64,000 nt of DNA. Origin: Taxillus chinensis (Eukaryota > Streptophyta > Magnoliopsida > Santalales > Loranthaceae). The DNA is taken from positions 20,033,029-20,097,028 of the forward strand of contig CM042086.1 in assembly GCA_023512835.1 (NCBI GenBank), in the 5' to 3' direction. The translations under genes and the position numbers were made by a program. The notes under the pieces are model-generated. The model made no database searches. It was not told where the DNA came from and saw only the letters and a list, made by a program, of their open reading frames with translations. Positions 22,187-33,921 of the stretch are shown one piece after another (positions within the stretch are counted from its first letter, which is position 1; the number at the start of each line of letters is the position of its first letter).

Positions 22187-22880
22187 TTTGGCTATAATTT
22201 AATCAAATAATTAGCTTTTATAAATTATAGCTAACTTAATTTTAAGCTATAAAATATTAGGCTTAAAATAATTTCAGCATTTTAATTAAAATCTCTCTCT
22301 CCTCCTCATCCCCTTTTTCATGCTCGCGCGCTCCCCCCCTGCCCCCTCACCCTCGCTTCCCATACGCCATGTAATAGCCTCTCCCATACCCCTGTTGTGG
22401 CTGCCCACTGCTCTACACCACCTCCAGTCCTCTCTGGCATCACCCCCCCCCCCCCGCTACCCCTTTACCTCCTCCCCACATAGATCGGGTGCCGCCTCCC
22501 CTTACCTGCAACACCCTCCCCCTTCGCCCCCCCGTGCCACCCCATCCCCCTCGTGCCGCCTCCCCTTGGACTTGCAACACCCTCCCCTGCCTTCGCCCAC
22601 TGCTGTGCCACCCCCTATCCCCCTCTACGACGGCCCCCTACCACAACATGTATTTTTTCAGGCCAGGCTACATGCGTGCAATTTGAAGGTTGAACAAATT
22701 TTAATATTTTATTTCAATATATCATTTAAATAATGAAATTGGTTGGACAAATTTGGTCAGCTATTTTATCAATAGTTAATTTTAATGTAGCAATATAGAG
22801 CCTACTATAGGAGTGTTTTTTCATCTTTCAATTATATTTTGGCTAAATTTAACTTATAATGAGTCTAATGGGAGTGCTCT
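22187..22880. mobile_element. MITE-like element with a C-rich interior
   Basis: AT-rich flanks built on GGCTATAATTTAAT and GCTAAATTTAACTTATAATG enclose about 340 bases (22315-22660) of extremely C-rich sequence, including a run of 14 Cs near 22446. The right end, AATGGGAGTGCTCTT, resembles the tips of the AGAGCATCTCC class. A 137-residue open frame here is low-complexity Pro/Ser and is not treated as a gene. Confidence 0.45.
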
Positions 22881-24837
22881 TATATATTAATTAAATGATA
22901 TATTTGGAATCAAATATTTCATCTAATATAAATGTTAACATTTAATATTCATCAAGTACAATATATATAGATATAAAATTCAAAAGTTCAAATAGGTCTA
23001 TTAATATTGGTATCTAAATATTCAAAATTTCACCCATAAGAATTCATGATATTATAAAAATTTTAAGAGCACTTACTGTTGATTTCTAATTATTTTTTTA
23101 TTTCATAGATTTAAATTATTTTTTACTTATCCATACAAATATACATCACAATTGATTCTATTAATCACTTTTTATATCATTAAAATAGTATTTTATATTA
23201 TTTTTACTATTAATATTCTTTTATGATTTAATATAAAATAACAATAAAAGTTATGAGAAAGAAAAAAGTGTTTTTTTATACTTTAATAATCATATGAAGT
23301 TAACAATTTTTTAAATATATTAGGAAATACTTTATAAATTTTATAGAAAAAGTTAAATATAAAATTTATATTGTACTGATAATTTTTAATTTTTTTAAAA
23401 TATAATACCATATAAAATTTGATACTAATACTTTAAGTTAAATATATGAAAACTACACTAAATGCCTTCGAGCAGAGGAAACTTGTCTTTACGTTGAAAC
23501 AAAATACCGCCTTGTTATTTACAATGTTGCCTTGTTATTTACAATTTACACGTACCATAATTATCTTGTTTAAATTTCACGAGACTCAATACGAGTTTTA
23601 GTTTCTAACAACAAAAACATCCAATATTAACTTTATAATTAGATTATTCACCCCCATTAATTCATATAATTAATGTAAAAATTAGTAAAGGATCGATTCA
23701 TGTCTATAATTATTTAATACAAATTATGAGTATTAATCGAAAACGTACCTGAATCCATGAGTAAATTAGAAGAATTGATTTTATCATCTTTCAATTTCTC
23801 TTTTGTAGTGTTCTTTAATGGAAAAGAAGTACTGTTACACTCACAATCAATGTCACGTTAAAACCACGTAAATCAATCATCGCAAACTTTATTAATTTAA
23901 AAATAATCTTTTAATTATATGTGATTCATTATTAGAAATATGAGTCACATAATATATATTATTAAAAATACAATAATAATCTAACAATTAATCACCCAAC
24001 CCATTTTACATTTTAAATATTTTTAAATTAATATCAACAAGTAGTATGAATCGGAATCCTTCTCTCCCGCCCATGTGCGGCACCGGCCCGCTTTCTTTGA
24101 CATCATCACCGGGGAAAGACTTGCGAATTAGTTCGGAAAATACACATGAAACAAGTGGCCGACCAGAAATCTAAGGATTCCAGCTTTTGTACCCACTTTA
24201 TTTGGTCACTGACTAGTTTACTTAAACTACGAGTGAATGTGTGAGTGTGTTTTTTTTTATTATCTTTTTTTATATGAGTCCCCCCACTGTTTACGGGTCG
24301 CTATTAATTATTTAACATTTGTGTATTAAAATAAATGATAGCAATTTAATAGGCGTATGAAATTGAGCGGACGGTGGGTGGTCAAAGTGTGGGGGAAGAA
24401 TTTTGAATTTATATAAATAAAAAAAGTGTACATATATTCGAGTAATATACTTACAATAATATGATGAAGAACACGGAATGAGAGAGACGTGAAAATGTGT
24501 CCATAAATCTGTTGGAGGGTCCACTAATACTGTGGGTGCCATCTGTTGAGAGTCCACCACTCTTCTCCTACCTCTGTCACAGTCTGTCTCTAGTCAACCG
24601 ATGAGCTAGCAAACAACAAATATCTCTCGTTTCTCCATCCGCTTGAGTAGCACTGTCGGCTCTGCTTCATTATAATATCTAACATTTTTAAAAATAAAAT
24701 GTTGAAATAAATTTTGTAAGGTATAAATTATAAAAAAATCTCAAACAAACAAAAATAATGCGAGAAAGGACACGTATGCATATAACCGAGCGCCTTGGAA
24801 GAAGTCCACCTATAAATATTTACATAGAATATTTACC

Positions 24838-25672
24838 CTTATTTGGTAACATACAGAAAATAGGTAGAAAAAATTTAGGTGAAAAAAGGATGAAAAAAAA
24901 AAGAGGTGAAAAGAAAAAATATTGAAAAGTAGTTTTTCATAGGGTTGTTTGGTTGATATAGAAAAGTTATAAAGAACTTTTTTTTTATATGATGAGAAAA
25001 AAAATGTTGCGAGATTCTTGTGCTGGTAGAAAATAAGACGATATTTGGTATCAATATTTTTTTTACATATACTCAAGTACAGAAAACACTCATATATTTT
25101 TGTTTGACACCCATTTTTATTTTTTATTTTCGAAAACAAGTTATTTTCGAGTACAGAAAAATGAAAACACATTTAAATGTTTTTATTTTGTTGTACTCTG
25201 TACTCAAGTGTTTTCTGATGAAGCTGTCCCCGCACACCGCCCCCACTCGGCTAACCCAACGTAGTGGCATCCCATGACTCCCAGCGCAGGTGATCCCCTC
25301 CCTGCGCGACATCCCCTCCTCCACACCCCCCCCCCCCGCGCGATCCCCTTCCCACAACGGGTGCAATCCCCAATGCAGCGGCATCTCTTGGCCTTCATTG
25401 GCATCCCCCGCGCACAGCATCCTGGCCTCTCCCAGCGCGATCCAGCTGCGATACCCCCACGTCATGGCGACACCCTCCCGTTGCACAACCTCCCACTGCA
25501 CGACCTCCACGTCGGCTGCACGACCTCAAGAAAAAAAAACAAAAAAAAAACGAAAAACCGTGACCAAACAATAATTCGTTCTTAGTTTAACAAAAATAAT
25601 TTTAAATTATAATTTTTAAAATCGATTTTTGAAAACAAAAAATGAAAACCGTAACCAAACATGGCCTAAGGC
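24838..25672. mobile_element. TIR element of the TTTGGTTACG class with a C-rich interior
   Basis: The left side has TTATTTGGTAACATACAG. The right end reads CCGTAACCAAACATGGCC, whose complement is GGCCATGTTTGGTTACGG. Between lie GAAAAATG-type AT-rich repeats and a GC-rich stretch at about 25225-25530 with a run of Cs near 25328. The TIRs are imperfect and no target duplication was found. Confidence 0.45.
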
Positions 25673-27672
25673 TTCATGCACTTGTTTTTCATAGGAAATT
25701 ACACTCTTGAATATGTGAAAAAAAACTAATTGTTACCACATGTATTTTTCATATATTCTTTCATCTTACTATTCCTTTTCTTTAATTTTCATCCATTTTT
25801 CATAACACAGTTTTTCAATACTTACTAAACACGAGGTTAAGATCTAAAGCATAGAAGTAATTAAAAACAAGATGGAAGTTGGAAGAAGTATTCAAACTAT
25901 TTTCATTTCAATACATAGAATATATACAAATTACAATCCGGATGCTCTATAAGTACAATACCAAAAATTGGCCTACAATGTATGCTAAATACTTACATAG
26001 CTATAATAAAATATATAAAATATTAATCTACTAAAAAATAAAAGATTGGAATAAATATATAATTTTTTTTAAATACAAAAAAAAATACTAATAACAGATT
26101 AGTTTTATTTTAAAATTTGCTAAAATAAAAAACAATTTGTTATTATTATTATTTTTCAATTTCTTATCAAAAAATAATTATTACGTTACATACGAAAAAA
26201 CAAAAAACAAAGTAAGATCCCTAAAGATCCATACAACTTTACAAGTTGCAATTGCTATTGTGTGATATAGTCTGAAATGATATTATATTTCTTAGCTTGT
26301 TAAGAGAGAAGCCACTTGAATGATTTTGAGGAAAAGAAAATATCCAATGGTAAAATGGTGAGTCATGAGGCAACTATCCTAATCTAAATTACAAAAATAT
26401 TTTTTTAATTTTCATTTCTTAGTTTTTTATTTAAAAATAATTATTATATTTTGAAAACAAAAACAAAAAATATAAAATAACTATAACATTTTTCTAACTG
26501 ATCGGATTATTTGGAAGGTGAGAATGCTTATATATGCTACTAATTGACCCGCTGCACCCTCATTAGATTTAAAATAAAATGTTTTTCACCCCAATACTCC
26601 ATCTACATGCTTTGAATGCAAACACGCAAAAAAAGTTGTATATTTTTAAGTTTTAACTAAGTTTGTATAATTTAAAAAATATAAAAGTAAATCTTATTAA
26701 TCAGTGTAGGCGGTTGCTCCACTTTCCCACCATTGCGAGAGGTACATGGCACATGACTGGAGGCAAAGATTGCGAAGCTACAAGCCTACAACTACAAGCT
26801 ATAAGCGCATTTTGGCGTCTTTCCCCCTTCGTTCTCCTCAGTTTGACTCTCTTATCCATTCACGTTTCATGACATCCTCAAATTTGAGCACCCCCTTTGC
26901 CCCTTCCCACCACACCCACTCTTCTAAAGCAACCTAGCTCAACATCTCCTGTCCTTGCAAGGCACATTTAAAATAAAATACGACTTGTGTATGTGTTTAA
27001 GATTAACAATTTGATTTAGGTTTACGGATTTTTGGTTTTATGTATATGAGATTGAAGACAATCTTTGTTGATCGTCACTCTTTATGGTCTTTTCTGGAAA
27101 ACTTGTTGTAATAAGTTTTTAAATATTTTTGCTTTGATTCAATGTGCATAAATATCTTCTTTATTATATGATTTTATATAGATTATGAAGGATACCCAAG
27201 TTGAAAATCCAAGTGGTGGTGCGAATAATGGAAAAGGAAAGGAAAATTTAAAAAATTCTTCCAAGTTATAGCCATAAGTTTTGTTTTTGGTATGAGTTTG
27301 GTGTTTTGTTTCATTTTTTATATGATTGTTTGAATTACCATTTGTAATAACATACTTTACAACATACTATATTTGTTAATAATTTACAAACATGAAATCT
27401 AGTTTATACATTGTGGCATTTGACTTGTGATTTGGCTTATGGTAATCTAGTATAAAATATGGTTTAAATTAAGCCTTTTTATAATTTGGTGTAAAATTTG
27501 GAAATATTTATAATTTGGTTTAAATCCTTTTTTATATAATTGGTATAAAATGTTTCTAAAACAAATGAAGTCTCCTTTCGTAATGTAAATGCTCTTATTA
27601 TTTGTTAGATTTGATTTCATATCATTAAATGGTAATGAATAAGCCGACATAAGAGAGATATGAGAAAAATGT

Positions 27673-28200
27673 AGGGCCGGCCCAACGGCTAGACAAATAA
27701 GGCCCCAAAAGTGAACCAAAATTAAAGCCCCCAATACCCTTGTCTTATCCATCTTACCGACCAAGTCAATAGCCTCACACTACAGTTTGCGACAACACTA
27801 TGCTTCATTATTACTACACTCTACGTTTACGCCTGACGCCTCTACCTCCACAACTTGATACACAAGCATCCTCTTCCTCCACTCCACAGGACCAAAGTTG
27901 ATGGTGTTGCGTCAGTCGCCCTTCTGCCCTCTTACCTGGCCCATCGCCCTTCTACCTTCATGGGTGGCTATCGGTAGAGCCCTCCCAGTTCTTGCCCACT
28001 TCACGACTCACGATTGTAGGTCTGTCCTTCCCACCTCCGGTGATTTGTGACATCCATTCGACCGGTGACCCTCCCTGCCTTGATCCAACGATCGGCAAAC
28101 CTTTTGACCGGCCGAGGTTTGTGAGATAGATGATCCGTCTAGGACTCCTAATTTAATGATTGCCTTGGGCCTCTTAAATCTCGGGACTGGCTTTGGGAAA
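27673..28200. mobile_element. Possible TIR element with GGGCCGGCCC ends
   Basis: The left end AGGGCCGGCCCAACGGC with AAATAAGGCCCC pairs loosely with the complement of GGGCCTCTTAAATCTCGGGACTGGC at the right. The interior of about 530 bases is CT-rich and has no defensible coding frame. No target duplication was identified. Confidence 0.35.
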
Positions 28201-29029
28201 GTAGCTCGATGACTAGTTAAATTTTTAATGGGTAAGTGCAAGTTTATGTGATACAAAAGTAACAAGCATGGAATTAATCATCGGGTTGCAAATAATGCAA
28301 GTATACGAAGTGGAGAAATGCAGAGATTTATATTTAATTGACTTTTTTTTTCATTTTATCGATTAATTGTTTAATCTCAAATAATAAGGTATTAGACACA
28401 TTCAAAATGCCCAATTAGTATTTGAACAAACAGTTTATGGCATAATACTATCAATTGATCAACCCATTTTGAATACTTTAAAATAATACTATTACCCAAA
28501 TTAATCAGTGAGGCAATGCACCATTCAATTACTCCCTTTTACTAGTCAATTGTATGCACATTTTTGCATGTACTTTTTGTATTCGATTAAAGCTCAAAAG
28601 ACTCCATAATCTCCAAAGGGATCATCAATTTGTCCCTTATTGAATACACAACCAACAAATAAGATAAAACACTTCAAGTCTATAACAAAGAATACATTTT
28701 TTTAGTATACACTTTATTTAAATAACAACCAAACCATTGACATATTTGCATTATTGATATTACGAGGGAAATATTATAAATGCTATCATTTGTCTTGACA
28801 AAACAATATGTCATCATTGAACTTGTAAAAGCAACAGAGGTAAGAAGATATTAAATATTGTTATTGAATCCATATTGTCATGTGGTTATATTTTCGGTGA
28901 CTCAATTCGTGTGATACTAAACTTTCATTTCATTTTGGTCCACTAAATTTAGCCTAAGGTTTAAAGCACGCGTATAAGGATAGACAAAATAAAAATACGA
29001 GTTAAAATAAAAGCATTTCACATTCGGTT

Positions 29030-29235
29030 CTCTCAAGTTAAATAATGTTGAGAGAGGTAAATAGGCATAACGATTTACAAACCAAGAATTTTAAGAAACT
29101 ATCGGGCAATGTCCTCCGATCAACCTTATTCGTATAAAATTCACAAACAAGTGTGACAATGCTCTCAAGGGAATCACGTTGGAAGGTTTCCCACCCTACA
29201 ACATGGAACAAATCACTTATGGACACCACATTGGT
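29030..29235 (-). pseudogene. Possible fragment of a plant transposon-associated protein
   Basis: A minus-strand frame contains VVGWETFQRDSLESIVTLV followed by CEFYTNK, which resembles the W..F......LVREFYAN block of large plant retroelement proteins. The frame lasts only 63 residues and no neighbouring domains were found. This is a weak pattern match from memory. Confidence 0.2.
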
Positions 29236-30723
29236 AGGTTGTTGGGCCTGTTTCGGCGATGATGGGTGTGCTTAAAAGTTCTTGAAAGGCTTCTTTAGCC
29301 TCGGGCAAGGTAAATTAGATGGCGGAGCACCATTGTTATTTAGGCTGTGCCATCTCCTCCAAACACCAAAAGAATAGAAAACAAAGTGACAAAGGCAACC
29401 AAACCCATGATTCAAACCAACCAACTAATAATCAAATAGTCAATGGCTCAATGCCATCATGAGTCAAAGTAAAATGCAAAATTATCAAAAAGCTAAATGA
29501 AAGTCAAACTCATAAATAAACCTCAAAGCGCAATGAAATTATTCTATTAAATAAAAACACCCAAAATATAGTAAAATAATTCCTAACTGCGAAGAAGAAA
29601 AGGAAAGAACACACAAGAATTTTATGAATTTCTACCCTTTGTGGGATAAAAAATAGGTTATTGCACCATATGTTCTGGGTGTTATTGGGTTGGGTGAGAA
29701 GGAGAGCTATAGTGGAGATTGGAGATTTGTTTTTGGGTAATCGTGTCTAATTCAATTCACAAAATCACTTTTAGGTAAGTATTCTTTTTACTTGAATTGG
29801 TGGTTGTAAAATACTTATATGATGATTTAAAATGAATGAAATGAAAAAATTTAAAGGCTGTTCTTGGCATAAGGAATCTAAGCATTTTAATGATTTAATG
29901 TAGAATGAGTTATAATGCCAATAATATTTATTCAGATTTATTGTAAAGATTTTTAAGGTTTAAATTAAAATTCAAAAGTGTTAAATGATTTGTTTGAGTT
30001 TGAGCTATTAAAGATGAGTGCTACACCAAACATGCATAGTACCCTCCAAGACAATTTTTTATAATTATAATACAAAATATTAGTTTTGCCCGAAAACTAC
30101 TTTTTTTGAGTTTGTTATATATAAAATTAATAATATGAGATTAAATTATTTTTAATGATGATTACATGGAGCAAGCTACTTTTTCAAAGGCGAGAAACAG
30201 TTTTTATTTTTTTCAATGATAAAACTTAAATTAAGTTGGTAAAAAATAAATTATTTTTAAATTATATACTCATGCAAATATAAGTAATTATAAATAAAAT
30301 CTAAATATTTATATATGATAACTATAACCAATTACAGTATTTGTTTTATGATTGTGATTTTTGCACTTACAGTTACTTTAAAAAATATAGTTTTTATGAA
30401 AAATATTTTATAGGACCAATTAAATTTTAGCGTTAGATTAAATTTTAGAATATTATTTTGCTTTAAAAATTAAAATACGAAACTTACTTTTAGCCAAACC
30501 AACGAAACCGAAAATAATAAATTGGGTGGAAATGAAGCCGTACTATTTCAGGAGACTACGCACGCGTTAGAATATAACATAAAAGGTGTAGACGTGGCAA
30601 CTTTTTACTGGGTAATCGGTACAGACCCCAACTACAGCCGTCCCCAGCATACCACGCCCTCCGCTGGAAGCGACCGAATAAGACTCTCCCTCTCCCTCAC
30701 ACAGCCATCGGCGTCGGAACAGC

Positions 30724-30724
30724 G

Positions 30725-30773
<49 letters not shown>
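30724..30773 (+). repeat. (CT)n(CA)n compound microsatellite in the ADF 5' leader
   Basis: About 10 CT units run directly into about 14 CA units, ending 62 bases before the ADF ATG. It should lie in the 5' UTR or core promoter. Dinucleotide CT tracts are common in plant leaders; length variation here could affect expression, but that is inference. Confidence 0.85.
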
Positions 30774-30774
<1 letters not shown>

Positions 30775-30834
30775 CAGATCTTATCAATCTCTCTCGGCCC
30801 TCCAACGTTTCACTGAAGCAAGTCGTCGGCTAAA

Positions 30835-32067
30835 ATGGTGAGCTTTTCTCTCTGTAAATCGTTGTTTCACTCTCCGGTTTCTAGGTTTTTGATATGCCGA
30901 TTGAACTCTTGCTTGATCCGGGATGGATCCGTGAACTTATGCCTTCTGTTGAGATTATCTTTGTTGATTGCGTTTGTGGTTGTTGGGTTCTTCAAATCCG
31001 GATCTGACGCGGCCGATGAAGTCGAATTGTTTGCTTGTCCGAGGAAATGATTTTGTTTTTGTTAGATTTTAGTGTAATTAAAGTCGTTGTGATTTAAAGT
31101 TTTGCTGATCTAGTGTTTTTTGGGGGGCAGTTTATGCCAAAAAGTGTTTCATTTTTTGTTTGCGTAAGGCGATCTGTGATGTTATTGGTGAGATACATAC
31201 ATATATATAATTATATATGAATAGTTTGAAGAAGTGGCGTTGCATGAATTTTCATTGTTCTATATTAGTTTTGTCCTTTTCTATATTTGGTTGTGAAAAT
31301 GTGTGCCGGGACATTAAAATTTTCTAGTTTTGTTCTGTTATTATTGATTTTCAACATTTTGGTGAAAGTAGATACGCAGATAAATTTGTCAACTTGTCCC
31401 GTATAAATCTTTATATGTTTTTTGGTATTATGTTACTGAAGGTTTGTCAATCCGTATCCAATTTTACATAAATTTTAGTAAAGCCATGGTTTATGTTGTC
31501 TTCTTTATTGTCTTGCAATGTCCAGGCAAATGCGGCGTCTGGTATGGCTGTGAATGATGAATGCAAACTAAAGTTTCTGGAGTTGAAGGCTAAAAGGACA
31601 CACCGGTCCATAGTTTTCAAGATTGAAGAGAAGCAGAAAGAAGTTATTGTGGAAAAGGTTGGTGACCCAACCCAAAGCTATGAGGACTTCTCCAACAGTC
31701 TTCCTTCCAACGAGTGCCGATATGCTGTGTTTGATTTTGATTTCGTGACCAATGAAAATTGCCAGAAGAGCAGGATTTTCTTCATTGCATGGTAAAGTTG
31801 ATGGAAAAAGTTGAATGATGTCGCCTGCCTTTTCTAATGATATTCATTTGTTGATCTTTCATAATTCTTCACCGTATAGTTTTACTATTGTTATTATGAT
31901 CATATACTTAATGTAGGTCACCAGATACGGCAAGAGTGAGAAGCAAGATGATATACGCCAGCACGAAAGAAAGAATCAAGAGGGAACTTGATGGAATCCA
32001 GGTAGAGCTGCAAGCCACTGACCCAACCGAGATGGGCCTTGATGTGATTAAAAGCCGCGCCAACTGA
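30835..32067 (+). CDS. ADF: Actin-depolymerizing factor (ADF/cofilin), 3 exons
   Basis: The product severs and depolymerises actin filaments in the cytoplasm. Coding exons are 30835-30837, 31526-31791 and 31917-32067, giving 139 residues. The first coding exon is only ATG, followed by GTGAGC, a hallmark of plant ADF genes. Exon 2 starts [17 protein letters not shown]; Ser6 is the position phosphorylated in plant ADFs. The ADF-homology domain fills the protein: the [10 protein letters not shown] beta strands, the [10 protein letters not shown] block, the IFFIAWSPD block spanning the second intron, and the long helix [16 protein letters not shown] that binds actin. It ends DVIKSRAN. The subclass (ADF1-, 2- or 5-like) cannot be fixed by eye. 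Intron 1 (30838-31525) may enhance expression, as in other plant ADFs. Confidence 0.95.
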
Positions 32068-33900
32068 TTGTGGTGTGTGGGCATTGCGACGCGCGCGGGC
32101 AGTGTTTTCTCTGCAATTTCTTCTTTGCTGGAGTGAAGTGATTGTAGTTTGTGGGATGGTGACTTGGCTAGATATGATAATGGTTTCCAAGTTCTACCGT
32201 ACAGTTGTTTTATTCAATCTTGAACGACCGCCTGTCGTTCCTGGTATATCATGGTATCTGCTGTTATTTCTAGAACCCTATGATGCTTCCGAATGTTCTG
32301 TAGTCTGTCTGATATCTACAAACTAGTATGTTACAGTTTGTGGGTGACAAACGACAGTTTTAGTTTGTTTTTCACTTTCTAATGAATTATTCAGCTGCCT
32401 GCGGTCTGCTTGGTGGTGGAATGCTACAAAGGGCAGGATATTTTTGCCTACCCATTAACTACTTCATTGTTTGCCTTGTTGGTTTCATTTGAGAAATGAT
32501 ATAATGCTCACTCAGATATGTTATTTTTCCCCGTGCTTCGAGAAGTTTATGTATTATACATTTGTGGATGATGTTCATCAATATTGGTTGCTTTTAACTT
32601 TGAACGGTGATTCTTTACCAGTTGCCTACCAATAAGATGTGGAAATTCACCTCCTAGTTGCCATGACTTGGTTTTTGCTATGATCCCAGATCTTTCCTGA
32701 TTGTATGCTTTTCCAGGGATCATTTCCTTTCTAGAGATAAACCAGTGAATGGCGTTCTCCGGTGTTGGGAAGGGCAGAGGGTTTGGTTTATGGAAAATTT
32801 TTGGTATATTCGATAAAAAGGGTATATGGGGTATAATTTGGGTAAATTCGATAAAAGGGTATAATTTGCGTATCCCTTGATGTCTGTATCACGTGTGGTG
32901 CGATGCCTCGTGGGGTTTACTGATATATATATATATATATAGTTATCTACTGACAATATTAGGACTATTTAGTGAAAATATATTAAATATTGAATTAAAT
33001 AAGTTTTATAAATTTAATAGGATATTGTTATGAAGATGGATAAATTTAAAATATTTTAGCTAAACCATAAAATGATATAATAATCATAATGATTATAACC
33101 TGTTATTAAATAATTTTATAAAATTATCATGTCATTTTTACATTTCACCAAATTATATATATTTTTTCTGGTATTAACTATTAACCAACTTAATGGTGTG
33201 ATACTTTATTTTTTCTCTTATCTTATCCTTATTTTGTCTAATTTTATAGCCTTATCTTTAATTAAAAAAACTGCTAATTGACTGGTTGAAGCCTTATCAT
33301 GACCATGGGAAATCTAGCCTACGCTTTATAAAAATTTAAGCTGTTAAAAGTTAAAACCACGTGAATCCTACATAGCCTATGCCTTTATATCTACATTATC
33401 TTAGAAAATACGCATTTAAGATAATTAAAATATAATACCCGGAGTCTATTTAAGTGAGACGGGTTCAAGGCGGTGAGGGTGGCCCTTTAGTCTAGTTTTC
33501 AGCTGTGGAAGGTTGGGTGACACCGTGACAGTTCAATGCCATGAATTAATGTCGATGCGAGTTTTAATCACACTTTTATTGATATATATTTTGACTAGCC
33601 TTTCTCCAGAATTCGGCAACAGCGCCATTCAAAGTGCTGGACAAGATTGAATGCGTTTCCCAATGAATGTCTTTAATTTTTTTCTTCCCTTTATAGCCCA
33701 GGCTACGAATCCATCCAACCCTTTATATAATATCTAGTACAATCTCAAGCCTCAAATAAAGCTCAAGATTTCAAGAAACAACTCTTTAATATCTTATGAA
33801 AGATGATGTTGAGAAATTGATCATGCCATCACTTAAAGGTTCGACCGACAACATGAGCGTCAGCAATAGTTCAGACCATCTTGATAATATTCATCTTTAT
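32068..33900. other. ADF 3' flank and AT-rich intergenic DNA
   Basis: The first 400-500 bases should contain the ADF 3' UTR; they are not AT-extreme. At 32790-32870, a short duplication has TTCGATAAAAAGGGTATA and TTCGATAAAAGGGTATAATTTG in tandem. A (TA)n run lies at about 32923-32942. No gene was found. Confidence 0.45.
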
Positions 33901-33921
33901 CAAGATGCCTAAGATCCAGCA

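Larger units (their letters stand above)
21176..30834. other. 9.7-kb intergenic region between the divergent RRM and ADF genes, mostly transposon-derived
   Basis: The interval is AT-rich and contains no gene I can support. Recognisable pieces are listed separately: 21757-22177, 22187-22880, 24838-25672, 27673-28200 and a fragment at 29030-29230. The stretch 22881-24600 is plain AT-rich DNA. The stretch 26500-27480 has some GC-balanced sequence without a convincing frame. The first 150-300 bases upstream of 21175 and the last 300 before 30835 should hold the two promoters. Confidence 0.55.

Noticed and set aside
22320..22733. 137-codon open frame rich in Pro/Ser/Leu
   Set aside because: It is a by-product of a C-rich low-complexity island in a MITE-like element. 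There are no domains and there is an overlapping frame of the same texture.
25124..25585. Several overlapping 90-128 codon frames on both strands
   Set aside because: All arise from the GC-rich island at 25225-25530, where stop codons are rare. Composition is biased and no homologue is recognised.
26640..27270. Possible small gene, including a frame ending KENLKNSSKL
   Set aside because: No frame is sustained, no splice model works and nothing is recognised; left as unassigned intergenic DNA.
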